Positions 1 to 9,185 of a stretch of DNA of 64,000 nucleotides are shown here, in pieces. The stretch comes from Bacteroidia bacterium. GTDB taxonomy: Bacteria; Bacteroidota; Bacteroidia; Bacteroidales; Prolixibacteraceae. Position numbers and translations under genes: made by a program. The DNA is taken from the NCBI GenBank assembly GCA_026391315.1, contig JAPLDT010000037.1, positions 33,187-97,186 of the forward strand, read 5' to 3'. The notes below the pieces were generated by a model. It was not told where the DNA came from, did not search any database, and worked only from the letters and a program-made list of their open reading frames with translations. The stretch's first letter is position 1. Every line of letters starts with the position of its first letter.

Positions 1-148
1 CATCTTCCTGATCATGTGGTTCAAATGGACATTCCCGCGTTTGAGGGTCGACCAGATCCTGACCCTGGAGTGGAAGTATCTTTTACCGATCAACCTGGTC
101 AATATTCTTCTGATGTGCCTGGTCGTATTAACCAAATTCCATCTGTAA
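1..148 (+). CDS. nuoH: NADH-quinone oxidoreductase subunit H, C-terminal end (partial)
   Basis: Reading frame from base 2 to the TAA at 146-148 gives 48 residues, with the beginning outside the window. The segment has the membrane-protein ending of NuoH: a W-x-R/K-x-T-x-PR-x-R-x-DQ pattern ([10 protein letters not shown]), a conserved WKYLLP motif, then a last hydrophobic helix. NuoH is the ND1-like membrane subunit at the junction with the peripheral arm and contributes to the quinone site. The gene lies 12 bases before nuoI, in the standard H-I-J-K-L-M-N order, which supports the call. Confidence 0.9.
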   Translation, partial: IFLIMWFKWTFPRLRVDQILTLEWKYLLPINLVNILLMCLVVLTKFHL

Positions 149-160
149 AATTATAGCTAT

Positions 161-643
161 ATGAATGCGCTATTTCAATATATCAGCACAGTTTTCAAGG
201 GAATAGGAACGCTCCTTACGGGTATGAAAATTACCGGTAAGTATGTTTTTACCCCCTGGAACAATGTCACACAGCAATATCCCGAAAACCGTGATACGCT
301 CAAGATGTTTGATCGTTTCCGCGGAGAGGTGATCATGCCGCACAGTGAAAACAACGAACACCTTTGTACCGGTTGCGGTATCTGTGAACTCAATTGCCCC
401 AACGGATCGATTGAAATCATCAGCAAGATGGAGCTGACGGAAGATGGCAAGAAAAAAAGGGCCATCGACCAGCATATTTACCATTTGGGGATGTGTACCT
501 TCTGCAATCTTTGTGTAAAAGCTTGTCCGACAGGAGCCATCGTAATGGGGCAGAATTTTGAACATGCCGTCTGGGATCGTTCAAAACTTACCAAGGTGTT
601 GAACCAGCCAGGTTCAAAAATTGCACAAGGAGTGAAAGAGTAA
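161..643 (+). CDS. nuoI: NADH-quinone oxidoreductase subunit I (two 4Fe-4S ferredoxin)
   Basis: 160 residues, normal length for NuoI. Two 4Fe-4S motifs are visible: C69-x2-C72-x2-C75-x3-C79 and C112-x2-C115-x2-C118-x3-C122, each followed by P. These would hold clusters N6a and N6b, which pass electrons from the peripheral arm towards the quinone site. The N-terminal amphipathic stretch is typical of the subunit's docking to the membrane. It follows nuoH by 12 bases and precedes nuoJ by 25 bases in one operon. Confidence 0.95.
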   Translation: MNALFQYISTVFKGIGTLLTGMKITGKYVFTPWNNVTQQYPENRDTLKMFDRFRGEVIMPHSENNEHLCTGCGICELNCPNGSIEIISKMELTEDGKKKRAIDQHIYHLGMCTFCNLCVKACPTGAIVMGQNFEHAVWDRSKLTKVLNQPGSKIAQGVKE

Positions 644-668
644 TCAACCGCATCAAAAAATATTAGTT

Positions 669-1232
669 ATGACGCTCAATGATATCATGTTCTACCTGTT
701 TGCCGGTTCAATTCTGACCTTCTCACTATTAACCGTCATCAGTCGCAGAATCCTCAGATCAGCAGTCTATTTGCTTTTCGTGCTGGTTTCAACAGCAGGA
801 ATCTATTTCATGCTGAATTACAATTTCCTTGCTGCCGTTCAGTTGACAGTATATGCCGGAGGTATTATCGTACTGATCATCTTCTCGATTCTTCTGACCA
901 GTCATGTCAGTGAAAAAGCGGTAGTAGCGCCTGTCAGACAGCAGATTTTTTCGGCCCTGGCTGTAGCCGCGGGCGCCGTCCTCACCATTCTGACCATCAC
1001 CAAATTTGCTTTTACACCAACAGCATCACCGGCAATAGAAGCCAATGTCACCAATGTCGGACGTGCGCTTGTCTCTTACAACAGGGACGGATTCGCACTT
1101 CCTTTCGAGGTCATCTCTATCCTGTTGCTTGCAGCCATGGTGGGAGCCATCGTACTGGCGAAAAAAGAGAAACATTTGGAGATTTCCGGCGATCAACCCA
1201 ATACTAATCCTGATAATTCAACAAAGTCATGA
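669..1232 (+). CDS. nuoJ: NADH-quinone oxidoreductase subunit J
   Basis: 187 residues with five hydrophobic segments, matching NuoJ (ND6-like), a membrane subunit of the proton-pumping arm. The motif VQLTVYAGGIIVLIIFSI in the third helix is the conserved segment of the family that carries the pi-bulge. The C-terminus is a charged cytoplasmic tail (KKEKHLEISG and onward). The stop codon overlaps the nuoK start by 4 bases, which suggests translational coupling. Confidence 0.95.
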   Translation: MTLNDIMFYLFAGSILTFSLLTVISRRILRSAVYLLFVLVSTAGIYFMLNYNFLAAVQLTVYAGGIIVLIIFSILLTSHVSEKAVVAPVRQQIFSALAVAAGAVLTILTITKFAFTPTASPAIEANVTNVGRALVSYNRDGFALPFEVISILLLAAMVGAIVLAKKEKHLEISGDQPNTNPDNSTKS

Positions 1233-1546
1233 TAGATAATGTCCCATTAAACGCGTTTCTTATCCTCAGTACCCTGATGTTCTTTATCGGCATCTACGGC
1301 TTCCTGACAAGAAGAAATCTGATTACCATGTTGATGTCGATCGAATTGATCCTCAATTCAGTGAATATTAATTTTGTGGTTTTCAACAAATTCCTCTATC
1401 CCAATCATCTTCACGGCCATTTTTTCAGCCTGATCGTGATTGCGGTTGCTGCTTCAGAAGCTGCTGTAGCCATCGCCATTATCATCAACATCTACCGGAA
1501 CTTTAAATCGATTGATGTTGACAACCTTGACCAAATGAAACTCTGA
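1229..1546 (+). CDS. nuoK: NADH-quinone oxidoreductase subunit K
   Basis: 105 residues and three hydrophobic helices, the usual size of NuoK (ND4L-like). The helix-2 segment MLMSIELILNSVNINFV carries the conserved membrane glutamate, and a second glutamate lies in AASEAAVAIAI; both belong to the proton path of complex I. It starts inside the last codons of nuoJ (ATGA overlap) and is followed 29 bases later by nuoL. Confidence 0.95.
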   Translation: MIDNVPLNAFLILSTLMFFIGIYGFLTRRNLITMLMSIELILNSVNINFVVFNKFLYPNHLHGHFFSLIVIAVAASEAAVAIAIIINIYRNFKSIDVDNLDQMKL

Positions 1547-1575
1547 TCCTATAACTGACTAGAAAATTCATCATC

Positions 1576-3492
1576 ATGAGTAGCTACGCATATACACTTT
1601 TGATCCCGCTGATCCCATTCTTTGTTTTTGTCTTTGTCGGACTGGCAGAAGACAAGCTGAAGGGTAAATTGGGCGGTTTAATTGGAACAGCCGGACTTGG
1701 AATTGCAACATTCCTCTCCTACTACACTGCTTTCAAATATTTTATAACAGACCATGTAGCAGGCACAGGATATACCTCCTTGAAGGCCATCGAGGTTACC
1801 TGGCTTCATCTGACCGATAAACTGGTTATCAACCTTGGTGTCCTGATCGATCCTATTTCCGTGATGATGCTGGTTGTAATCACGACCGTATCCTTCATGG
1901 TACACATTTACAGTTTGGGATATATGGAGGGAGAACGCGGCTTTGCTCGCTTTTATGCCTTCCTCTCGCTATTTAGTTTTTCCATGCTTGGATTGGTACT
2001 TGCAACCAACCTGTTTCAAATGTATATTTTCTGGGAGTTGGTGGGCGTCTCATCATTCCTGCTGATCGGCTATTACTACGAAAAACCAAGCGCCTTTTCC
2101 GCGGCTAAAAAAGCGTTTATCGTTACCCGGTTTGCCGACCTCGGCTTCCTGATCGGTATCCTGATTTTGTCTTTCAACACCGGAACTTTCGATTTCCAAA
2201 CGCTTACTGATCCCCACGGTTTGGCTATAGCTTCCAAAGGCGGTGCAGTCTTTATGGGACTTTCGGTAATCACATGGGCCTTGATCTTCATATTTATTGG
2301 TGGCGCCGGTAAATCGGCCATGTTCCCGCTACACATCTGGTTACCCGATGCCATGGAGGGCCCAACACCTGTTTCTGCCTTGATTCACGCTGCGACGATG
2401 GTTGTCGCCGGAGTTTATCTGGTTGCCCGTCTCTTCCCTGTTTATGCCCAGGGTGGTCCGGTTGCCCTTGAAGTGGTGGCCTGGGTCGGAGCCTTTACCT
2501 CGCTTTTTGCCGCGGTCATCGCGACAACTCAAACGGATATCAAAAGAGTACTGGCCTTTTCGACCATGTCGCAGATTGGCTACATGATGCTTTCTTTGGG
2601 CGTTTCCGGTTACGGAGGAGAAGAGGGATTGGGCTTTATGGCTTCCAACTTCCACCTGTTCACACACGCCATGTTCAAGGCACTGTTGTTCCTCGGTGCA
2701 GGCGCTGTAATCCATGCCGTTCACACTAACGAAATGACCGAAATGGGTGGTTTGCGCAAGTATCTCCCAATCACCCACATCACCTTTTTAATTGCCTGTC
2801 TGACCATTGCAGGAATTCCTCCTTTCTCAGGATTCTTCAGCAAAGATGAGATTCTGGTAGCTGCTTTCAACTCCAATAAAATTCTTTTCGGAATTGAATA
2901 TTTTGTAGCCGGGCTGACTGCTTTCTACATGTTCCGTCTTTATTACAATATTTTCTGGGGTCACGACCGTCATTACCACCACACACCGCACGAAGCGTCC
3001 AAGGTGATGACCATTCCATTGATGATCCTGGCTTTCGGTTCCATTTTCGCCGGTTTTCTGCCGTTCCACAACCTGGTTACCTCCGACGGATTGGGCTTTG
3101 AATCACACATCGACTGGTTGATTGCCATTCCTTCCGTTTTGGTAGGGGTAATTGGCATCGCAATTGCTACCGTGATGTACAAGACTAAAAATACACTTCC
3201 TGATAAGGTAGCTGGCTCTTTCAGCTTCTTTTACAAGTGGGCTTTCCACAAATTCTACTTCGACGAAATTTATCTTTTTGTTACCAAGAAAATCATATTC
3301 AACTACATTTCACGTCCTGTTGCCTGGTTCGACCGCCACATCGTGGATGGTACCATGAACGGGATTGCCAACCTGATCGTATTTGTATCCTACAACATCA
3401 GAGGACTTCAATCAGGAAGGGTACAACAGTATGCCTTTGTATTTGTGGGTGGAGTGTTGGCGCTGGTTTTTATTTTTGTTTACGTACTATAA
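1576..3492 (+). CDS. nuoL: NADH-quinone oxidoreductase subunit L
   Basis: 638 residues, an antiporter-like membrane subunit at the distal end of complex I. Family signatures include the FWELVG segment near residue 157 with its conserved glutamate, the GKSAMFPLHIWLPDAMEGPTP segment, and HAATMVVAGVYL. The C-terminal ~100 residues fit the lateral helix and final transmembrane helix that are specific to NuoL and absent from NuoM and NuoN. It lies between nuoK and nuoM with short spacers. Confidence 0.95.
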   Translation: MSSYAYTLLIPLIPFFVFVFVGLAEDKLKGKLGGLIGTAGLGIATFLSYYTAFKYFITDHVAGTGYTSLKAIEVTWLHLTDKLVINLGVLIDPISVMMLVVITTVSFMVHIYSLGYMEGERGFARFYAFLSLFSFSMLGLVLATNLFQMYIFWELVGVSSFLLIGYYYEKPSAFSAAKKAFIVTRFADLGFLIGILILSFNTGTFDFQTLTDPHGLAIASKGGAVFMGLSVITWALIFIFIGGAGKSAMFPLHIWLPDAMEGPTPVSALIHAATMVVAGVYLVARLFPVYAQGGPVALEVVAWVGAFTSLFAAVIATTQTDIKRVLAFSTMSQIGYMMLSLGVSGYGGEEGLGFMASNFHLFTHAMFKALLFLGAGAVIHAVHTNEMTEMGGLRKYLPITHITFLIACLTIAGIPPFSGFFSKDEILVAAFNSNKILFGIEYFVAGLTAFYMFRLYYNIFWGHDRHYHHTPHEASKVMTIPLMILAFGSIFAGFLPFHNLVTSDGLGFESHIDWLIAIPSVLVGVIGIAIATVMYKTKNTLPDKVAGSFSFFYKWAFHKFYFDEIYLFVTKKIIFNYISRPVAWFDRHIVDGTMNGIANLIVFVSYNIRGLQSGRVQQYAFVFVGGVLALVFIFVYVL

Positions 3493-3506
3493 GAAACTGA
3501 TATAAC

Positions 3507-5018
3507 ATGAACATTTTAAACCTTTTTGTAGTGATCCCGGTTCTTACCGTAGCCGGAATCCTATTTACAAAAGATCTCAAGCAATCGCGCATGGTGAGTG
3601 CCATCGGGATGACGGCGCAGTTAATACTATCAGCCATCCTGGTATATCTTTATGTATCGGAACGCAATGCAGGCAACATGGCACCCATGTTGTTTATGTA
3701 CGATTTGCTTTGGTTTCCGGCATTGAACATCCATTATGCAGTTGGCGTCGACGGTATTTCTGTAGCCATGATAGCCCTTACCGGGGTTGTGGTTTTCGCC
3801 GGAATTTTCGCCTCCTGGAAGATGGAGTTCCTCTCCCGTGAGTTTTTTATATCACTTATCTTGCTGGCTACAGGGGTTTTTGGGTTCTTTATCTCCCTCG
3901 ACCTCTTTACCATGTTCCTTTTTTATGAGATCGCGGTGATCCCGATGTACCTGTTGATTGGTATCTGGGGTTCAGGACCAAAAGAATACTCGGCCATGAA
4001 ACTAACCCTGATGCTAATGGGCGGTTCTGCCCTGCTGATGGTTGGAATCCTGGGTATCTATTTCTATTCTGTGCCTGCCGGCGGACAGCTGACCTTTAAT
4101 GTTCTGGAAATCGCGAAACATCAGATTCCCATCGAGATGCAACGCTTCCTTTTCCCATTCACCTTTGTAGGTTTCGGTATTCTTGGAGCTCTTTTCCCCT
4201 TCCACACCTGGTCGCCCGACGGTCATGCCTCGGCGCCTACCGCCGTATCCATGCTCCATGCAGGGGTATTGATGAAATTGGGAGGTTACGGCGCATTCCG
4301 GGTAGCCATTTACCTGATGCCGGAAGCCGCTCACGAACAAGCCTGGATCTTTATTATTCTTACTACAATTAGTGTGGTTTATGGTGCCTTTGGAGCCATC
4401 TTCCAAAAAGATTTGAAATACATCAACGCTTACTCTTCGGTGAGTCACTGCGGTTTGGTTCTTTTTGCCGTTTTAATGATGAACCAGACAGCATTCACGG
4501 GTGCAGTGATCCAGATGATCTCTCACGGCTTGATGACAGCCCTCTTCTTCGCCCTGATCGGGATGATTTATGGCCGTACCCATACCAGGATGATTGATGA
4601 GATGGGCGGATTGATGAAAGTAATTCCTTTCCTTGGCGTAGTTTATGTCATTGCAGGTTTGGCTTCTCTTGGATTACCCGGTTTCTCCGGTTTCGTTGCT
4701 GAGATGACCATCTTCTTCGGCGCCTACCAACATGTGGATGTTTTCCATCGGGTGGCTACCATCCTGGCGGTCTCATCCATCGTAATCACCGCTGTTTACA
4801 TCCTGAGAGTTGTGGGTGTACTGCTGATGGGCCCTATCAAAAATGATCATTTTCTCCACCTCCCCGATGCCAACTGGTACGAAAGGCTATCTACCGTTAC
4901 GTTGGTAGTGGGAATTACCTTTATTGGAATGATACCATTGTGGCTGTCGGATATGATCAATTTCAGTTTGGCGCCACTGATCCACAAGCTTGCTACTATC
5001 CAGCTGCCGGGCATGTAA
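3507..5018 (+). CDS. nuoM: NADH-quinone oxidoreductase subunit M
   Basis: 503 residues, about 14 transmembrane helices, a proton-pumping antiporter-like subunit. Recognisable segments are MFLFYEIAVIPMYLLIGIWG (helix 5, conserved glutamate), PFHTWSPDGHASAPTAVSML and the HLIT-like SHGLMTALFF region. It begins 15 bases after nuoL and ends 34 bases before nuoN. Nothing unusual is seen in length or motif content. Confidence 0.95.
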   Translation: MNILNLFVVIPVLTVAGILFTKDLKQSRMVSAIGMTAQLILSAILVYLYVSERNAGNMAPMLFMYDLLWFPALNIHYAVGVDGISVAMIALTGVVVFAGIFASWKMEFLSREFFISLILLATGVFGFFISLDLFTMFLFYEIAVIPMYLLIGIWGSGPKEYSAMKLTLMLMGGSALLMVGILGIYFYSVPAGGQLTFNVLEIAKHQIPIEMQRFLFPFTFVGFGILGALFPFHTWSPDGHASAPTAVSMLHAGVLMKLGGYGAFRVAIYLMPEAAHEQAWIFIILTTISVVYGAFGAIFQKDLKYINAYSSVSHCGLVLFAVLMMNQTAFTGAVIQMISHGLMTALFFALIGMIYGRTHTRMIDEMGGLMKVIPFLGVVYVIAGLASLGLPGFSGFVAEMTIFFGAYQHVDVFHRVATILAVSSIVITAVYILRVVGVLLMGPIKNDHFLHLPDANWYERLSTVTLVVGITFIGMIPLWLSDMINFSLAPLIHKLATIQLPGM

Positions 5019-5051
5019 GAACTATAATTCAGTAAAATAAAAACTTTAGAT

Positions 5052-6473
5052 ATGAGTTTAAGCGATATTCTGATAATGAGAAATGAGCTCCTTCTGACCT
5101 TTATGGCCATGATCCTGCTCACGATCGATTTGAATTTGAACCACGCGAAGAAAAGCTTGATGATCCCCATTTCGATTGGCCTCTTTCTGGTCGTTACCGT
5201 GATAGGATTCATCCCTCAGCCCGATCAGGCGCTCTTTGGCGGCATGTACCACACAAACGGATTAGTTCAGCTGATGAAGAACATTCTGAACATTGGGGTT
5301 CTGATCATTCTCTTTCAATCGGCAGCATGGTTGAAAAGTCCTGCCAACGCCACCAAAATCAGTGAGTACTTCTTTTTGCTGGTTTCTACGCTGATCGGAA
5401 TGAACTTCATGATCTCTTCTGGAGACTTTTTGATGTTGTACCTGGGCCTGGAACTTGCAACGATTCCTATTGCAGCCCTGGCAGCATTTACGCACTTCAA
5501 CACCAAATCATCCGAAGCTGGTATCAAGTTGCTGCTCTCTTCTGCTCTCTCATCTGGTATCCTGCTTTACGGTATTTCCATGATTTACGGTTCATGCGGA
5601 TCCATCTATTTTGATGCAATTGGAGCCGCTTATGCCAATGTTCCTTTGCAGGTACTCGCGTTTATCTTTTTCTTTACCGGGATGGCTTTCAAAATGTCAC
5701 TGGTCCCATTCCACCTCTGGACAGCCGATGTATACGAAGGCGCTCCGATCAATGTGACCTCCTATCTTTCTGTTATTTCCAAAGGGGCGGCTGCATTCAT
5801 CCTGATCATCGTTATGTTTACCGTATTCAAGACACTTGCACCCATCTACAAATCCATGATCTACCTGGTTGCTGTCCTCACGATGACTGTTGGTAACCTG
5901 TTTGCCATGAGACAAAAGAACATGAAAAGGTTCTTGGCCTTCTCCTCCATTGCTCAGGCAGGATTTATCATTTTGGGTATCCTGGGAGCAAATAAAATGG
6001 GGATGACTTCCGTGGTCTATTTTGTGCTGGTTTATATCTTCTCGAATCTTGGCGCTTTCGGTGTCGTTGCGGCAATCTCTGCAAAAACTGGCAAAGAGTA
6101 CATGGATGATTATGACGGTTTGTACCTGACCAATCCAAAACTGAGTTTGCTGATGATGCTTTCGATGTTTTCGCTGGCCGGAATTCCTCCGGTTGCCGGG
6201 TTCTTTGGAAAGATGTTTCTCTTTACTTCAGCAGCATCTGGTGGGTATTACTGGTTGGTATTCATTGCCGTATTGAATGCAACCATCTCCTTGTATTACT
6301 ATCTTCTGGTGGTCAAAGCGATGTTCATCAATAAAAATGAACAACCCATCGCCAAGTTCCAAAGCGATGGCTATACCAAGATCGGATTGGCGCTTTGCGC
6401 GCTTGGTATCTTCGTATTAGGTTTCTGGAGCCAGGTTTATGAGTTCATCAATGGCCTAACCTTTGGAATCTAG
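5052..6473 (+). CDS. nuoN: NADH-quinone oxidoreductase subunit N
   Basis: 473 residues, third antiporter-like subunit of complex I. Conserved pieces include MLYLGLELATIPIAALAA (helix 5, glutamate), FKMSLVPFHLWTADVYEGAP and FSLAGIPPVAGFFGKM. It is the last recognised nuo gene of the operon. The TAG stop is followed within 50 bases by a small unknown gene on the same strand, probably cotranscribed. Confidence 0.95.
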   Translation: MSLSDILIMRNELLLTFMAMILLTIDLNLNHAKKSLMIPISIGLFLVVTVIGFIPQPDQALFGGMYHTNGLVQLMKNILNIGVLIILFQSAAWLKSPANATKISEYFFLLVSTLIGMNFMISSGDFLMLYLGLELATIPIAALAAFTHFNTKSSEAGIKLLLSSALSSGILLYGISMIYGSCGSIYFDAIGAAYANVPLQVLAFIFFFTGMAFKMSLVPFHLWTADVYEGAPINVTSYLSVISKGAAAFILIIVMFTVFKTLAPIYKSMIYLVAVLTMTVGNLFAMRQKNMKRFLAFSSIAQAGFIILGILGANKMGMTSVVYFVLVYIFSNLGAFGVVAAISAKTGKEYMDDYDGLYLTNPKLSLLMMLSMFSLAGIPPVAGFFGKMFLFTSAASGGYYWLVFIAVLNATISLYYYLLVVKAMFINKNEQPIAKFQSDGYTKIGLALCALGIFVLGFWSQVYEFINGLTFGI

Positions 6474-6520
6474 AATTTTAGGTGGTAAAAATTACAAACG
6501 AATCGATTTAAGCAAAGACC

Positions 6521-6847
6521 ATGGTACTCAAAGCAAAACATATCGTTGAAGAGATCAGCGGACAACGTTGCACAGTTGTTGAAAAAGGAATTGAGAAAAA
6601 GAGAGTAGATTTTCTGAAAAAACTGCTCCAGCACAATCAGTTCGAAGTGGTTGTCGAAGAGGTGGCCCAAACAGAAGAATCTACTGTCCAATTGTTCAAC
6701 TTGGGGGTTACCGATCTTGTTTTTAACCCGGTTATCGCGGTATATGAATTGACGCTAAAAACAGCCAAAGGAGAAGCCGTCACGGCGGCCTACTGGAACC
6801 AGGAAACAACCGAAAGTGTGAAGGAATACTGGTTGATGGCGAAGTAA
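6521..6847 (+). CDS. Small conserved-looking soluble protein downstream of nuoN, unknown function
   Basis: 108 residues, soluble, no signal peptide or metal motif. The sequence has a mixed alpha/beta look: a basic helical stretch (KKRVDFLKKLLQ), alternating beta-like segments (FEVVVEEVA, YELTLKTAKGEAVTAAYW) and no cysteines. It is 47 bases behind nuoN on the same strand and codon use resembles the nuo genes, so it is likely the last gene of the operon. I do not recognise the family. A role linked to complex I assembly or regulation would be inference from position alone. Confidence 0.7.
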   Translation: MVLKAKHIVEEISGQRCTVVEKGIEKKRVDFLKKLLQHNQFEVVVEEVAQTEESTVQLFNLGVTDLVFNPVIAVYELTLKTAKGEAVTAAYWNQETTESVKEYWLMAK

Positions 6848-6926
6848 GTCCCCCAAATTCAAGAAGAACCATTTTTAGAGATGAATTGAGAACCTGGATG
6901 CTGAGGATATAGTTACGCCTGATAAT

Positions 6927-7385
6927 TTATGCTTTTCTGTTCCGAAATAGTAAATACCTGAAAACAAGAAGATAGGCAATCAGCCATACTCCCATGAAGA
7001 GTGTTAGCGCTCCAACAAAACCAAATCCAAAAAACAAGATCAGAGATAAAAAAAGGTAAATCAGATTGACGTAGGCAGTTACCATGAATGCCTTTAGCCT
7101 TAAAGCGTTTAAATCTTCCGATTCCTCCTTTTCCTTTGTAAATGCAAGAAGAAACAACCCTGAAAGCATAAAAATTGCAGCCAGCTCTTCAATCATCTGG
7201 TTCGTCACTACCGTGAAAGATTTGGATTCAATGTAGTAGGTATAAAAAGCGAATACCTTTATATTCAGAAAATCCGGTTTGTAGTTGAATTGATACCTCA
7301 GAATCAACAGCACAAAACCGAGCAGTAAAAGAACAATGCCCAAAGGTTTGTATCCTTTTGGCAACAGTAGGTTATTAATTTTCAT
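6927..7385 (-). CDS. Small integral membrane protein, unknown function
   Basis: About 152 residues from the ATG at 7385 (an ATG two codons upstream, at 7391, is equally possible). Four hydrophobic segments: GIVLLLLGFVLLIL near the start, a middle one (AAIFMLSGLFLLAF), and two adjacent C-terminal ones (YLFLSLILFFGFGF, LFMGVWLIAYLLVF), ending in a basic tail RYLLFRNRKA. The frame stays open upstream to 7490, but that stretch would have to translate a 20-bp palindrome and a low-complexity spacer, so I prefer the shorter start. I do not recognise a family. It is convergent with the nuo operon. Confidence 0.65.
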   Translation of the reverse strand: MKINNLLLPKGYKPLGIVLLLLGFVLLILRYQFNYKPDFLNIKVFAFYTYYIESKSFTVVTNQMIEELAAIFMLSGLFLLAFTKEKEESEDLNALRLKAFMVTAYVNLIYLFLSLILFFGFGFVGALTLFMGVWLIAYLLVFRYLLFRNRKA

Positions 7386-7425
7386 GTGCATATAATTTGT
7401 TTTTAATTGCCACATGGAACTCGCC

Positions 7426-7445
7426 AATCCGCCAGCTGGCGGATT
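7426..7445. repeat. Perfect 20-bp palindrome (REP-like)
   Basis: AATCCGCCAGCTGGCGGATT is its own reverse complement. It lies between the start of the small membrane protein and the divergent AAA ATPase gene. Short GC-rich palindromes of this kind are scattered between genes in many Bacteroidetes; a related imperfect one (CCCCGCTAGCGCGG) occurs near 9005. Function not known; it could be a transcript-end hairpin or a repeat-family member. Confidence 0.6.
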
Positions 7446-7701
7446 CTCCTGTGTGCCAAAAGATTTTCCATGGCTCGTTTCACCAACCAATCTTTACCTG
7501 ATCAGTTGAATTTAGGTTAAATATAGTTATTTCAGGATTAGAATCAATCAATTTGAACCATCCCGGCTAATTCTATCGCATTCGTGTTTTCCTTCGCGAC
7601 CATTTGTGGTTAAGTTTTAACTTTTGCAATTTATTTACCCCATTCTCCAGAAGTTGGTTTGACTAAGAAATAAATAAACTAATCTGTCGAATGGAATCAA
7701 C

Positions 7702-7723
7702 ATTTTTGTCGTATTTTTGTCGT
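7702..7723 (+). promoter_or_regulatory. Tandem 11-bp repeat with a TAnnTTTG box before the AAA ATPase gene
   Basis: ATTTTTGTCGT occurs twice head to tail. The junction creates TATTTTTG (7712-7719), matching the Bacteroidetes -7 consensus TAnnTTTG, 21 bases before the ATG at 7741. No clear TTG -33 box is found at the expected distance, so the promoter call is tentative; the duplication could also be an operator. Confidence 0.4.
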
Positions 7724-7740
7724 ATTAAATTGACATAAAC

Positions 7741-8931
7741 ATGGATATTTTATTTGAATTTCAGGAAAATCTTTTGCGTCCTGTAAAGAATGACTTCCGA
7801 AGATATTTACATAACCGGATTAACTGGAAACTGCGAATGATCGGGATTAAGGGCCCTCGGGGCGCAGGAAAAACTACGCTAATGTTGCAGCATTTAAAGT
7901 ATGACATGGAGTTACCTTCTGATGCACTGTACATCACCGCTGATCATACCTGGTTTTATAACCATACCTTATTGGAAACAGCAAATGATTGGTATAAGCA
8001 AGGTGGAAAAATATTGTTTATAGATGAGGTTCATAAATATCCAAACTGGTCCGTCGAATTGAAGAACATCTATGATGGATTACCAGAAATGCAGGTTATT
8101 TTTTCAGCCTCCTCAGCGTTGGATATTTACCGCGGGGAAGCCGACTTAAGCAGGAGAGTTGTAAGTTATATACTTGCTGGGCTTTCTTTTCGGGAATATT
8201 TAATATTTACCAATGGGGTAAGCTTTGATGCATTCAAAATTGATGATATCAACAACAATCATCGAAGCCTAAGCCGAATGATCATTGAAGATTTTCGTCC
8301 GCTACCGGCATTCCGCAAATATTTAGAAGTAGGCTATCTACCAATTATTGCTGAAGGTGAAGATACCTATCTGATGAAATTGAACCAAATAATTAATACA
8401 ACTGTAGATGCGGACCTTGCTTATACCGCTTCATACAATTCAGGTACTGCGACCAAGGTTAAAAAGTTATTAGGTGTGATAGCAGAATCGGTCCCTTTCA
8501 AACCGAATATTGCCGCACTCTCCAGAAAACTTGATTTGAGTCGTGATAGTGTCTATCAATACATCTATCAATTACAGGACGCTCGATTGATAAATACCCT
8601 AAGTACTGAAGGGAAAGGGGTTTCAACGTTACAAAAACCGGACAAAATATTTCTGGAAAATACCAATCTTGCTTTTGCGCTCAAAGAAAAACCTGATATC
8701 GGAAACATTAGGGAAACATTTGTTTTGAATCAATTGTTCAATGCCGGGCTAAAGGTAAGTTCCCCTGCTGAAGGTGACTTTGTCATTGATGGATTGACGA
8801 TCGAAGTTGGAGGTAAAGGCAAAAGTACATCTCAGGTAAAGCATCTCGATAATTATCTGATTGCTGCAGATGATATTGAAACCGGAGCAGAAAACAGGGT
8901 CCCAATCTGGTTATTTGGATTTTTGTATTAA
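7741..8931 (+). CDS. AAA ATPase with C-terminal DUF4143 domain
   Basis: 396 residues. N-terminal P-loop ATPase: Walker A GPRGAGKTT near residue 38, Walker B ILFIDEVHKYP near 92, then a sensor region (IFSASSALDIYRGEADLSRR). The middle and C-terminal parts carry the winged-helix-like and DUF4143 features of this common family (LSRKLDLSRDSVYQYIYQLQDARLI; LEVGGKGK-type nuclease-like fold segment EVGGKGKSTSQVKHL). Members are widespread in anaerobes and archaea, and their function is poorly established. Single gene with its own promoter region and lower GC than the nuo genes, which suggests an accessory gene. Confidence 0.85.
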   Translation: MDILFEFQENLLRPVKNDFRRYLHNRINWKLRMIGIKGPRGAGKTTLMLQHLKYDMELPSDALYITADHTWFYNHTLLETANDWYKQGGKILFIDEVHKYPNWSVELKNIYDGLPEMQVIFSASSALDIYRGEADLSRRVVSYILAGLSFREYLIFTNGVSFDAFKIDDINNNHRSLSRMIIEDFRPLPAFRKYLEVGYLPIIAEGEDTYLMKLNQIINTTVDADLAYTASYNSGTATKVKKLLGVIAESVPFKPNIAALSRKLDLSRDSVYQYIYQLQDARLINTLSTEGKGVSTLQKPDKIFLENTNLAFALKEKPDIGNIRETFVLNQLFNAGLKVSSPAEGDFVIDGLTIEVGGKGKSTSQVKHLDNYLIAADDIETGAENRVPIWLFGFLY

Positions 8932-9028
8932 ATTTTCTTTGAAGGCTATTTTATCAGGATTCTTACCCCAGTTTCGATAATCAATATACCCGCGAATGGT
9001 ATCTCCCCGCTAGCGCGGAATGTGTCCT

Positions 9029-9157
9029 GAAGTGGAAGGGCACCTGCATGCCCGGAGGATCAGCTTTACACATCCTGTCACCCAAGACCTGATCAATATC
9101 ACGGCTCCGGTTCCTGACGACGCTGTCTGGAAATACTTCGGGAAGTTGCAATGCTAA
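9029..9157 (+). pseudogene. 3' remnant of an RluA-family pseudouridine synthase
   Basis: In one frame ending at the TAA at 9155-9157 the bases translate as GHLHARRISFTHPVT followed by QDLINITAPVPDDAVWKYF. This is the C-terminal signature of RluA/RluD-type synthases (LHA-x-x-x-x-F-x-HP, then ITAPLP). No start codon, catalytic HRLD motif or upstream domain exists: the frame is lost before about 9023, just after the AAA ATPase gene. It is therefore a decayed 3' end, probably left by a deletion or insertion that brought in the neighbouring ATPase. Confidence 0.7.
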
Positions 9158-9185
9158 TTTCTGCTACTTTTAAAATTACGTGATA

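Noticed and set aside
170..565. Minus-strand open frames of 96-131 residues opposite nuoI, and many similar ones opposite other genes
   Set aside because: They lie wholly within strongly supported genes, have no family features, and their amino-acid composition is what antisense of membrane or soluble genes gives by chance.
7386..7490. N-terminal extension of the small membrane protein
   Set aside because: It would translate a 20-bp palindrome and spacer; the hydrophobic protein starts naturally at 7385.
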